Below are positions 1 through 5,393 of a stretch of 5,393 nt of DNA, in pieces. Origin of the DNA: Pseudomonadota bacterium (GTDB lineage Bacteria > Pseudomonadota > Gammaproteobacteria > Burkholderiales > Burkholderiaceae). The stretch covers positions 1 to 5,393 of the forward strand of contig JAJXUC010000202.1 of the NCBI GenBank assembly GCA_021783435.1. The letters are read 5' to 3'. Position numbers and translations under genes: made by a program. Numbering within the stretch: position 1 is the first letter of the stretch; every line of letters starts with the position of its first letter. The notes beneath the pieces were generated by a model that was not told where the DNA came from, made no database searches, and was given only the letters and a program-made list of their open reading frames with translations.

Positions 1-1
1 G

Positions 2-649
2 GCCTTGCCGTGCCTCTACCTGTTCGAGTTGTATCGCCAGACCGGGCGCAAGGACGATTACGAGGTGCTGTTGGCGCGTTTTTCCCACCGCTTCAATGTG
101 CAGATCCCGCCCTGGGACCATCCGCCATCGGGCGAGGCCCGTGAGTTGGAAGCCTACCCGCGGGCGATTGCGCTGATCTGCGAAACCTGGGATCTGGCGC
201 CCATGCTGACCGTCATCGAGCGCATGCTGCTGGACGATCCCGCCAAGCCGCGTGTGGGCTTTGACCTGCCCGCCTACCGTGATCTCCTGGATTTGTACGC
301 CGTGGCCCGCGATCTCCACCGACACTCGCCGGAATCGCGGCGCGAGGCCGAGCAGGCGCTGCCGCGCATGTCTGGGCTGGACGGTGGCTTGGACCTGCCG
401 CTGGTGTTGAATGCGCATGCCCTGGACCAGGGAGCTTCGCGCCAACAAGTTTCCGCGCCGCCAGAGCTTGCGCCGCTGGACTTCACCCTCGATGAGTTGT
501 CGACGTCCCAACCCCCCATGGTGGCACCAGCGGATGGATCACCCAGGGGTGTGTCGCCAAAGGACGTGGCGCCAACAAATCCTGCGCCGCTCGATACGGT
601 ACCGGCCGCAGACGCATCCAGCGCGGCTGGCGATGCCGCCAGGCGTTGA
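2..649 (+). CDS. FimV-like / TPR-type protein, C-terminal fragment (5' end outside window)
   Basis: The frame is open from the left edge and ends at TGA 647-649, giving 215 visible residues; the true start lies upstream. Residues 1-125 look folded and helical, starting with a stretch like LYLFELYRQTGRKDDYEVL, then RFNVQIPPW (30-38), then an AYPRAIALI segment (51-59) and a second helical block around DLPAYRDLLDLYAVARDLH (88-106). This pattern (helical 'tier' rich in Leu/Tyr, an RFN.Q.PPW turn, then YPRA) resembles the C-terminal parts of FimV-like, TPR-containing proteins annotated in Burkholderiales. That assignment is from memory of the family, not from a search. From about residue 145 the chain becomes a low-complexity Pro/Ala/Ser tail with one acidic island, PLDFTLDELS (158-167). 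No membrane segment or catalytic motif is visible. FimV/HubP proteins organise cell poles and type IV pili, but such a role here is only inference. It converges on the aminotransferase gene, so it belongs to a different transcription unit. Confidence 0.5.
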   Translation, partial: ALPCLYLFELYRQTGRKDDYEVLLARFSHRFNVQIPPWDHPPSGEARELEAYPRAIALICETWDLAPMLTVIERMLLDDPAKPRVGFDLPAYRDLLDLYAVARDLHRHSPESRREAEQALPRMSGLDGGLDLPLVLNAHALDQGASRQQVSAPPELAPLDFTLDELSTSQPPMVAPADGSPRGVSPKDVAPTNPAPLDTVPAADASSAAGDAARR

Positions 650-664
650 GGCTCATCAGAGCCT
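649..664. terminator. Small hairpin in the convergent gap, possible weak terminator
   Basis: The arms AGGCTC (649-654) and GAGCCT (659-664) pair perfectly as 6 bp around the loop ATCA. The left arm begins at the last base of the stop codon of the plus-strand gene. The hairpin sits in the 49-nt gap between two convergent genes, where a bidirectional terminator is expected. No T-run follows it on either strand, so it is not a canonical intrinsic terminator. The remainder of the gap shows nothing else I can name. Confidence 0.25.
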
Positions 665-698
665 GCCAATCCCCGACTCCTCCAACAGCGCCGAGGCC

Positions 699-1883
699 CT
701 AGAGCTTGGCCAGGCGCTCCAGCGCCGCGTCGAGCGTGGCCTCGCGTTTGGCGAAACAAAACCGCACCGTCTTCCGCTCCACCGGCTGTGGATGGAAGGC
801 CGACAGCGGAATGGCGGCGACACCCACGTCGCGTGTCAGCCACTCACAAAATTCCGCCTCGGGCCTGTCGCTCAGTGCCGAATAGTCGGCGCATTGGAAA
901 TACGTGCCTTCGCAAGGCAACAAACGCAATCGGGTCGTGGCTAGCCCATGGCGAAAGCGGTCGCGCTTGGCCTGGTAGAACGCTGGCAGTTGCTGATGGG
1001 CTTGAGGCCGCGATCGCAAATGCTGGGCCAGCGCGTGCTGCATGGGCGTGTTGACCGTGAACACGTTGAACTGGTGAACTTTGCGGAACTCGCGCGTCAG
1101 CTCGCGCGGCGCCGCGACCATGCCCACCTTCCAACCGGTGACGTGGTAGGTCTTGCCGAAGCTCGAGACCACGAAACTGCGCGCAGCCAGCGCCGGATCG
1201 CCGGCCACACTGTGGTGTCGTTGGCCGTCGAACACCATGTGCTCGTAGACCTCGTCGGCAATCAACACGATGTCGGTTGGCGCCAGCAAGTCACGCAGAC
1301 GATGCCTGTCCTCGAGGGTCCAGACACGGCCACTCGGGTTGTGCGGCGAGTTCACCAGCAGCGCCCGGGTGCGCGGCGTGATGGCGGCGGCAATGGCGTC
1401 GAAGTCAGGGCGGTACGCGGCGTCGAGGGGCACGAAACACGGGACTCCGCCCGCCAGTTCGATGGCCGGCACATAGCTGTCGTAAGCCGGAGTGAGCACG
1501 ATGACCTCGTCACCGGGATGCACCACCGCCATCACGGCCGTGAGCAGCGCCTGCGTCGCGCCGGCTGTGATGGTGATCTCCTCGCCGGGGTCGTAGCTGG
1601 CGCCATGCAAATCGGCCATCTTCGCCGCCAGCGCCTCGCGCAACTGGGGTATGCCGGCCATGGGCGGGTACTGGTTGTGGCCGGCGCGCATGGCCGTGTT
1701 CACGGCGTCGAGCAAAGCCGGGTCGGGATCGAAGTCCGGAAAGCCTTGACCAAGATTGATGGCGCCGTGCTGCTGCGCCAGTGCCGACATCACGGTGAAG
1801 ATGGTGGTGCCCACGCTGGGCAGGCGGCTGCGTGATGCGAAGTTGTGACCGAGCGTGGGCCTGGGCTGGAGAGGGGCGGGCAT
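699..1883 (-). CDS. ybdL: Methionine aminotransferase (YbdL type), PLP-dependent, fold type I
   Basis: This 394-residue cytosolic enzyme is a class I/II aminotransferase using pyridoxal phosphate. Visible landmarks in order: LPSVGTTIFTVMSALAQQHG (21-40) and NLGQGFPDFD (43-52), typical of the YbdL/KAT branch; the PLP-phosphate loop AGATQA (107-112); NSPHNPSG (178-185) with Asn182; DEVYEH (210-215) with Asp210 and Tyr213 contacting the ring; SSFGKTYHVTGWKVG (240-254) with Lys244 as the Schiff-base lysine; RKVHQFNVFTVNTP (267-280); LPCEGTYF (322-329); and VRFCFAK (373-379) with Arg374 for the substrate carboxylate. The match to E. coli YbdL runs the full length, and that enzyme prefers methionine, with histidine and phenylalanine also used. 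Closely related kynurenine or glutamine transaminases are the alternative. The start at 1883 adds a few residues before the conserved core compared with E. coli; the next Met (residue 32) would cut into the core. The leader CACAGCCGCCCGCC has no Shine-Dalgarno sequence. It lies 19 nt after cysB on the same strand, so co-transcription is likely. Stop is TAG. Confidence 0.94.
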   Translation of the reverse strand: MPAPLQPRPTLGHNFASRSRLPSVGTTIFTVMSALAQQHGAINLGQGFPDFDPDPALLDAVNTAMRAGHNQYPPMAGIPQLREALAAKMADLHGASYDPGEEITITAGATQALLTAVMAVVHPGDEVIVLTPAYDSYVPAIELAGGVPCFVPLDAAYRPDFDAIAAAITPRTRALLVNSPHNPSGRVWTLEDRHRLRDLLAPTDIVLIADEVYEHMVFDGQRHHSVAGDPALAARSFVVSSFGKTYHVTGWKVGMVAAPRELTREFRKVHQFNVFTVNTPMQHALAQHLRSRPQAHQQLPAFYQAKRDRFRHGLATTRLRLLPCEGTYFQCADYSALSDRPEAEFCEWLTRDVGVAAIPLSAFHPQPVERKTVRFCFAKREATLDAALERLAKL

Positions 1884-1902
1884 GGCGGGCGGCTGTGAAA
1901 GG

Positions 1903-2847
1903 TCAAATGGAAAAATTTTCGTCGCTCTGGCCGCGCAACACCTGCTCGACCAGTTTGCGAGACAAGCGCTGCGACAACAGTTCGGTCAGAACGTAGACAA
2001 AAGCGCGCTGGTAGACGCCGCGCTTGAAGGCCACACGCGTGAGGTTCTGGCCGAACAAATGTCCCAGGGGGCGGGAGCGCAGCAAGGTGTCGCGCTCGGG
2101 GTTGATGGCCATCTCGGCGATGAGCCCGACGCCGAGTTCCAGCTCGACATAGGTCTTGAGGACGTCCGAGTCGATTGCTTCCATCACGACCTGGGGTTGC
2201 AGTCCCTGCTGGGCGAAAGCCTGGTCGATGCGGTGGCGCCCGGTGAACGCCGGGTCGTAGGTGACGAGGGGGTGGCGCGCCAACTCGGCCAGCGACAGGT
2301 CGGCCACATCGTTGAGCGGGTGGTTGAGCGGCGTCACCAGCAGATGCTGCCATTCGTAGCAAGGCAGCGTGATCAGCTCCGGATGATCAGCCAGGCTTTC
2401 AGTGGCCAGGCCCAGATCGGCTCGCTCTTCCAGTACGGCATGCGCAACCTGGTCGGGATTGCCCTGGATCAGGTGCACCTGAACGCGTGGAAACCGTCGA
2501 CGGAATTCGGCGATGACCTGTGGCAGACGATAACGCGCCTGGGTGTGGGTGGCGGCGATGGTGAGCTGACCGCTGTCCTGCGCCGCGTAGTTTTGGCCGA
2601 TGCGCTTGAGGTTGTTGACCTCGCGCAAGATCACCTCCACGCTGCGCAGCACCTCCTCGCCGGGTGCCGTGAGCTTGCGAATGCGTTTGCCGTGGCGGCT
2701 GAAGATTTCCACTCCCAACTCGTCTTCCAGCTCGATGATGGCCTTGGACACGCCGGGTTGCGAGGTGAACAGCGCGCGCGCGGTTTCGCTCAGGTTGAAG
2801 TTGCGGCGCACGGCCTCTTGCAGGAAGCGGAACTGGTGCAGATTCAT
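1903..2847 (-). CDS. cysB: CysB, LysR-type regulator of sulfate assimilation and cysteine synthesis
   Basis: This is a 314-residue LysR-family regulator; E. coli CysB has 324. The N-terminal winged helix-turn-helix spans about residues 1-60 with the recognition region TSQPGVSKAIIELEDELG (28-45) and RHGKR (51-55), followed by a linker helix (about 60-90). The two-lobed effector domain runs from about 92. Residues implicated in sulfate binding in the Klebsiella CysB structure are all present at the same numbers: Thr100, Thr102 and Gln103 in ATHTQARY (99-106), Thr149 in LATES (147-151), Trp166, and Thr202. The family activates genes for sulfate uptake and reduction, with acetylserine-type inducers and sulfate or thiosulfate as opposing signals. 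The paralogue Cbl/SsuR, which controls sulfonate use, is the alternative, but the FTSQPGVSKAIIELEDELG and THTQARY signatures fit CysB better. It starts 51 nt after lptG on the same strand; the leader has only a poor AGG far from the ATG, so it is probably read at least partly from the lpt transcript. Stop is TGA. Confidence 0.94.
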   Translation of the reverse strand: MNLHQFRFLQEAVRRNFNLSETARALFTSQPGVSKAIIELEDELGVEIFSRHGKRIRKLTAPGEEVLRSVEVILREVNNLKRIGQNYAAQDSGQLTIAATHTQARYRLPQVIAEFRRRFPRVQVHLIQGNPDQVAHAVLEERADLGLATESLADHPELITLPCYEWQHLLVTPLNHPLNDVADLSLAELARHPLVTYDPAFTGRHRIDQAFAQQGLQPQVVMEAIDSDVLKTYVELELGVGLIAEMAINPERDTLLRSRPLGHLFGQNLTRVAFKRGVYQRAFVYVLTELLSQRLSRKLVEQVLRGQSDENFSI

Positions 2848-2898
2848 GGCGGCTTGGCCTGTGGCGCGCGGATTGTTGTGCAGCAGTGCAAGCGTGGC

Positions 2899-4002
2899 TC
2901 AGCGGTATTGAACCCGCCAGAGAAAATAGCCGAAGGCTGCGCTGCCGTAGAGCATGTAGGGCAGGGCGGCGGCCAGCCACGTCGGCCAACTGGCCAGCAG
3001 ACCCAGGCGCGAGGTGAGGGTGTTCATCAGGATGAAGCTGATGCCCAGCATGATGCCGCCGAACACCTTCCAACTGATCTGCCCGGAGCGGGCATGGAGG
3101 TAAGCGAAAGGCAGGGCCAGCAGCATCATCACCACCGCACTCAAGGGATAGAGCAACTTGCGCCACAGCGCGATTTCGTCGCGCTGCACGGCCTGGCCAT
3201 TGGCCCGGAGATGATTGACGTAGCGCCACAAATCGACCACGGACATGTGGTCCGGGCTGAGCAGCAGGACATTCAGCACGCTGGGCGAGACCGAGGTCTG
3301 CCAGGGCAGATCGGCCTGGTGCAGGACCTGCATCGCCTGCCCAGCCCGACCCGGCAGCCGGATGGAGGTCACCTGGCGCAGCAGCCAGGTGCCGCTGTTC
3401 TGGTAGACCGCACTGGCAGCGTCGATGGTTTGCACCAGTTGCGTCGCGCCGTCGAGCACATAGATGTGCACGTCATGCAGTTCGCCGCTGGCGGACACGC
3501 TGCGGATATTGATCATCTGGTCGTCCTGGCCGCTTTGGCGGTTGCGCAGCCACAAGCCCGAACTCAGCGAGGTGCCGCCAAATTGCCCGCCCTCGGACTT
3601 GGCTTGCAGGGTTGCCGACACGCGCTCGGCCAAAGGCACGGCGAACTCGCCCAGCGAAAAAATCAACACCGAAAACAGCAGACCCATGCCCATGAGCTGC
3701 TGCAAGGCACGCAGAGGACTCAGGCCCGACATGCGCATGACGGTGAATTCGCTCGAGGCTGCAAGACTCGCCAGCACGTAGACCGTTCCGGTCAAGGCCG
3801 CGATCGGCAGGATGAGATAGGCGCGACTCGGCATTTGCAGTGACACCAGCAGCAAGATGTGTGCGAACGACGTTGCGGAAGCATTGCTGTTGCTAAGCTC
3901 GTTGATCACGTCCAGGATAAACAGCAGGCCGAGAAACACCAGCAGCACGAGGCTGCTGGCGGCAGCAATTTGCACGAACAGATAGCGACGCAGCGTGCGC
4001 AT
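2899..4002 (-). CDS. lptG: LptG, LPS export ABC transporter permease
   Basis: LptG pairs with LptF in the inner membrane and with the ATPase dimer LptB2 to extract lipopolysaccharide and push it to LptC/LptA. The protein has 367 residues, close to the family length of about 360. Three membrane helices lie at about 12-31, 60-81 and 101-118; a periplasmic beta-jellyroll domain fills about 125-255, including GGTSLSSGLWLRN (142-154) and INIRSVS (164-170); three more helices lie at about 283-302, 312-333 and 340-362. The coupling helix that contacts LptB is SSEFTVMRMSGLSPL (83-97), with Glu85 in the place of the conserved E. coli glutamate. The conserved ALWRKLLYPLSAVVMMLLALP (278-298) begins helix four. 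The frame is open upstream to 4353, but the 117 extra residues there are an out-of-frame reading of lptF; the family start MRTLRRYLF is the ATG at 4002. The leader is very C-rich with no Shine-Dalgarno sequence. It follows lptF by 29 nt. Stop is TGA. Confidence 0.96.
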   Translation of the reverse strand: MRTLRRYLFVQIAAASSLVLLVFLGLLFILDVINELSNSNASATSFAHILLLVSLQMPSRAYLILPIAALTGTVYVLASLAASSEFTVMRMSGLSPLRALQQLMGMGLLFSVLIFSLGEFAVPLAERVSATLQAKSEGGQFGGTSLSSGLWLRNRQSGQDDQMINIRSVSASGELHDVHIYVLDGATQLVQTIDAASAVYQNSGTWLLRQVTSIRLPGRAGQAMQVLHQADLPWQTSVSPSVLNVLLLSPDHMSVVDLWRYVNHLRANGQAVQRDEIALWRKLLYPLSAVVMMLLALPFAYLHARSGQISWKVFGGIMLGISFILMNTLTSRLGLLASWPTWLAAALPYMLYGSAAFGYFLWRVQYR

Positions 4003-4031
4003 GGGTTCAGGGGCGGGGCAGGGGCAGGCGT

Positions 4032-5183
4032 TCAGTGAGCCAGCGGCCCCTGCCGGCCGCCGGCATCCAGACCGGTCCCGCGGGTGCGACGCCAGGGCAA
4101 CAGGCCTTTGTGCAGTGCCAGCACGAACAACAGCACCACTGCACTGCCGTGAATCAGCAGCAACGCCGAGACCAGGTTTAGTTTGCGTTGATCGATCCAG
4201 CCCTGCGCGGCATTGAGAAAATTGATGTACGCGAGATAGATCAACACGGCGACGATGAGCTGCAGCGCACGGCCAGCCCGCGGGTTGGTGGCGGCCAGCG
4301 GCACCGCCATGAGGACCAGCAGGATGGACGAAAGCGGCACGCCGATGCGCCACGACAACTCCCCCAGCCAGGCGGGAATATGGGACATGGCGAGCATGGG
4401 TGTGGAAATTTCACGGCTTGGCGTGTTCGCCAAACGCGCAGCCTCCGAGAGCCCGGCAACCGTTGGAGCGGGGGCGTTGAGCGCCGAGAGCCGAATTCCC
4501 ATTTGCGCAAAACCCGTCACCTGGTAGTTAGCTTCCCCCGCCGTATGGCTGTAGCGGTGGCCGTTGGCGAGCATCAAATAGCGCGAGCCGTCGAGGTTTT
4601 GCAGCATGGCCGACTGCGCCAGGGTGATGACGACCTGCCCGCTGCTCCGGTCACGAATGAAGATGTCGTGCGCCAACCCCTTGGCCTGGGCTCCCTTGCC
4701 GATGAAAAAAACCCGCTGGCCGGAAGACGATTCCCGGAACTGGCCAGGCGCGACGCGCGACAGATCCGAGCGCTGCTCGAAGCGCTCGCGCAGGGCGGCG
4801 TTTTGCTGATTGGCCCAGGGCCAGGCCACGAGCGTGAGCGCGGCGATGGCCAGCACCACGGGTGCGGCAAAACGCAGCACGATGCGGAAGTACTGCAGCG
4901 GCGTGACACCGGCTCCCGCCCAGATGACGATCTCCGAGTCACGGTGCATGCGCGAGAAGCTCATCAGCACGGCAATGAACAGGGCCAGGCCGAGTATGAA
5001 TTGCAGATACGTGAGTGAGGCCAGGCCGATGAGCAGAAAAAGATCTTGTGGATTGGCTTGCCCTTCCGAAGCCTGTCCCAGAATGCGGATCAGCATGATC
5101 GTGATCACCACCGAAAACAGCACGGTGAAACTGCCGCCGAAATTGCGTGCCATTTCACGGCGCAAAGAGGTGTCCAACAACAT
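4032..5183 (-). CDS. lptF: LptF, LPS export ABC transporter permease
   Basis: LptF is the partner of LptG in the LptB2FG transporter that removes lipopolysaccharide from the inner membrane. It has 383 residues against about 366 in E. coli. The start at 5183 gives the family pattern SLRREMARN (6-14). Predicted helices: about 16-35, 47-76 and 102-123, then the periplasmic jellyroll at about 125-265 with GQFRES (147-152) and RVFFIGKG (157-164), then helices at about 277-297, 305-324 and 335-357. The coupling-helix segment is RDSEIVIWAGAGVTPLQYF (81-99) with Glu84 aligned to the E. coli glutamate. The family motif NPRAGRALQ (300-308) lies between helices four and five. The last 20 or so residues after GLLPWRR (360-366) form a Gly/Arg-rich cytoplasmic tail of no recognised function, encoded by palindrome-rich DNA. 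It is the first gene of a minus-strand cluster and is divergent from pepA, a common proteobacterial arrangement. The leader GACGCCGCCCCTGCA lacks a Shine-Dalgarno sequence. Stop is TGA. Confidence 0.96.
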   Translation of the reverse strand: MLLDTSLRREMARNFGGSFTVLFSVVITIMLIRILGQASEGQANPQDLFLLIGLASLTYLQFILGLALFIAVLMSFSRMHRDSEIVIWAGAGVTPLQYFRIVLRFAAPVVLAIAALTLVAWPWANQQNAALRERFEQRSDLSRVAPGQFRESSSGQRVFFIGKGAQAKGLAHDIFIRDRSSGQVVITLAQSAMLQNLDGSRYLMLANGHRYSHTAGEANYQVTGFAQMGIRLSALNAPAPTVAGLSEAARLANTPSREISTPMLAMSHIPAWLGELSWRIGVPLSSILLVLMAVPLAATNPRAGRALQLIVAVLIYLAYINFLNAAQGWIDQRKLNLVSALLLIHGSAVVLLFVLALHKGLLPWRRTRGTGLDAGGRQGPLAH

Positions 5184-5264
5184 TGCAGGGGCGGCGTCAG
5201 ACTTGGGGGCGTGGGTTGCGCGGCGGGAAATCGCGCCGGCGGCAGAGCGCGGGGACAGATCCGG

Positions 5265-5273
5265 TGGAATAAT
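5265..5273 (+). promoter_or_regulatory. Candidate extended -10 element for pepA
   Basis: TGG followed by AATAAT (5268-5273) fits an extended -10 (TGn plus a hexamer with five of six bases of TATAAT). No good -35 is found 16-18 nt upstream, which an extended -10 can tolerate. Transcription would begin near 5280, giving a leader of about 15 nt that still contains the ribosome binding site. This is motif reading only. Confidence 0.35.
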
Positions 5274-5284
5274 GAAACATCGCC

Positions 5285-5289
5285 AGGAG
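5285..5289 (+). promoter_or_regulatory. Ribosome binding site of pepA
   Basis: AGGAG lies 5 nt before the ATG at 5295. It fixes that start over the upstream ATG at 5272, whose frame stops after eight codons. It is the only strong Shine-Dalgarno sequence before any start in the window. Confidence 0.8.
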
Positions 5290-5294
5290 CCCTC

Positions 5295-5393
5295 ATGAAA
5301 TTTAGCATAGCCCCTCTGAAATCATTATCCAGCCTTCAGACCGACGCGCTCATCGTTTTTCTACACCAGCCCGGCACGTCCTGCGGCCTCGTC
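5295..5393 (+). CDS. pepA: Leucyl aminopeptidase PepA, N-terminal fragment (3' end outside window)
   Basis: Only 33 codons are visible, beginning MKFSIAPLKSLSSLQTDALI and running open to the right edge. The opening pattern M.FSI followed by a segment ending in DALIVFL fits the start of the M17 leucyl aminopeptidase N-terminal domain (first beta strand, then the strand that in E. coli reads ACIVVGVF). The call leans on genomic context, since pepA is the usual divergent neighbour of lptF. The family is a hexameric two-metal cytosolic peptidase of about 500 residues; in E. coli PepA also binds DNA in Xer recombination and carAB control. The catalytic part is outside the window. The AT-richer codons (ATA, TTA, TCA, CTA) in this opening contrast with the strongly GC-biased neighbours. 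Confidence 0.8.
   Translation, partial: MKFSIAPLKSLSSLQTDALIVFLHQPGTSCGLV

Larger units (their letters stand above)
5184..5294. promoter_or_regulatory. Divergent lptF / pepA promoter region
   Basis: These 111 nt separate the start codons of two divergent genes and must hold promoters for both, or for lptF at least. The half next to lptF is very GC-rich, and the half next to pepA holds the only AT-rich stretch (around 5266-5280). I could identify a plausible core element only on the pepA side; no convincing -35/-10 pair is visible for lptF. No clear operator palindrome is seen. Confidence 0.6.

Noticed and set aside
439..578. Direct repeat GCGCCAACAA at 439-448 and 569-578 in the tail of the FimV-like gene.
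   Set aside because: The two copies are in different reading frames and only 10 bp long; chance or low-complexity composition is enough.
948..1835. A 295-codon open frame antisense to the aminotransferase gene.
   Set aside because: Again in register with the sense codons and explained by avoidance of TTA/CTA/TCA. The sense strand carries a complete, recognisable enzyme.
2878..2891. GTGCAGCAGTGCAA between lptG and cysB, with two TGCA blocks, considered as an operator for CysB autoregulation.
   Set aside because: It is short, does not resemble a LysR T-N11-A site with dyad symmetry that I can defend, and no promoter elements surround it.
1855..3843. A 662-codon open frame on the plus strand, antisense to cysB and lptG.
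   Set aside because: It is in exact codon register with both minus-strand genes (the 51-nt gap is a multiple of three). Its stops would require TTA, CTA or TCA codons in the real genes, which are rare in GC-rich DNA. The product is His/Gln/Ala/Asp-rich with no recognisable domain.
4003..4353. In-frame upstream extension of lptG by 117 codons.
   Set aside because: It overlaps lptF in another frame, its translation is Arg/Ala/Pro-rich with no family similarity, and the family N-terminus begins at the ATG at 4002.
4705..4711. A run of seven A on the plus strand, reading as T TTT TTC in lptF codons, a possible -1 slippage or phase-variation tract.
   Set aside because: It encodes the conserved VFFIG strand of the jellyroll, a -1 shift meets a stop within about 20 codons, no stimulatory hairpin is evident, and lptF is normally essential. 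Seven bases is also short for phase variation.
4188..5018. A 276-codon open frame antisense to lptF.
   Set aside because: Same register effect; the composition is Arg/Gln/Asp/Gly-rich and shadow-like, while the sense strand encodes a clear LptF.

Overview
The window reads as chromosomal housekeeping DNA from a high-GC betaproteobacterium, most likely of the order Burkholderiales. This rests on the style of the LptF, LptG and CysB proteins, the FimV-like fragment and the strong G/C bias at third codon positions. I cannot fix the genus from sequence alone. There is no sign of insertion sequences, phage, CRISPR, tRNA or rRNA.

Layout, left to right. (1) 2-649, plus strand: the C-terminal part of a protein cut by the left edge, with a folded segment followed by a Pro/Ala-rich tail. 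It resembles FimV-like proteins of betaproteobacteria, but this is the least certain call. (2) 650-698: a short convergent gap with a small hairpin. (3) Four genes on the minus strand in the order of transcription lptF (5183-4032), lptG (4002-2899), cysB (2847-1903) and a methionine aminotransferase of the YbdL type (1883-699). Gaps between them are only 29, 51 and 19 nt, with no recognisable terminator, so one transcript is plausible. (4) 5184-5294: a 111-nt divergent promoter region. (5) 5295-5393, plus strand: the first 33 codons of pepA (leucyl aminopeptidase), cut by the right edge.

How the genes work together. LptF and LptG form the inner-membrane permease pair that, with the ATPase LptB, extracts lipopolysaccharide and passes it to the periplasmic bridge. 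CysB is the LysR-type activator of sulfate assimilation and cysteine synthesis; its sulfate-binding residues are intact. The YbdL-type aminotransferase interconverts methionine and its keto acid. The window therefore joins an envelope-export pair to a sulfur-metabolism pair. The pepA / lptFG divergent arrangement is widely conserved in proteobacteria; the cysB and aminotransferase attachment downstream is the more interesting part.

I did not find an undescribed system. The points most worth a second look are the C-rich leaders lacking a Shine-Dalgarno sequence before all four minus-strand genes, the possible lptFG-cysB-ybdL co-transcription, and palindromes at the 3' end of lptF. Long open frames antisense to the real genes are explained by codon usage and are recorded as rejected.
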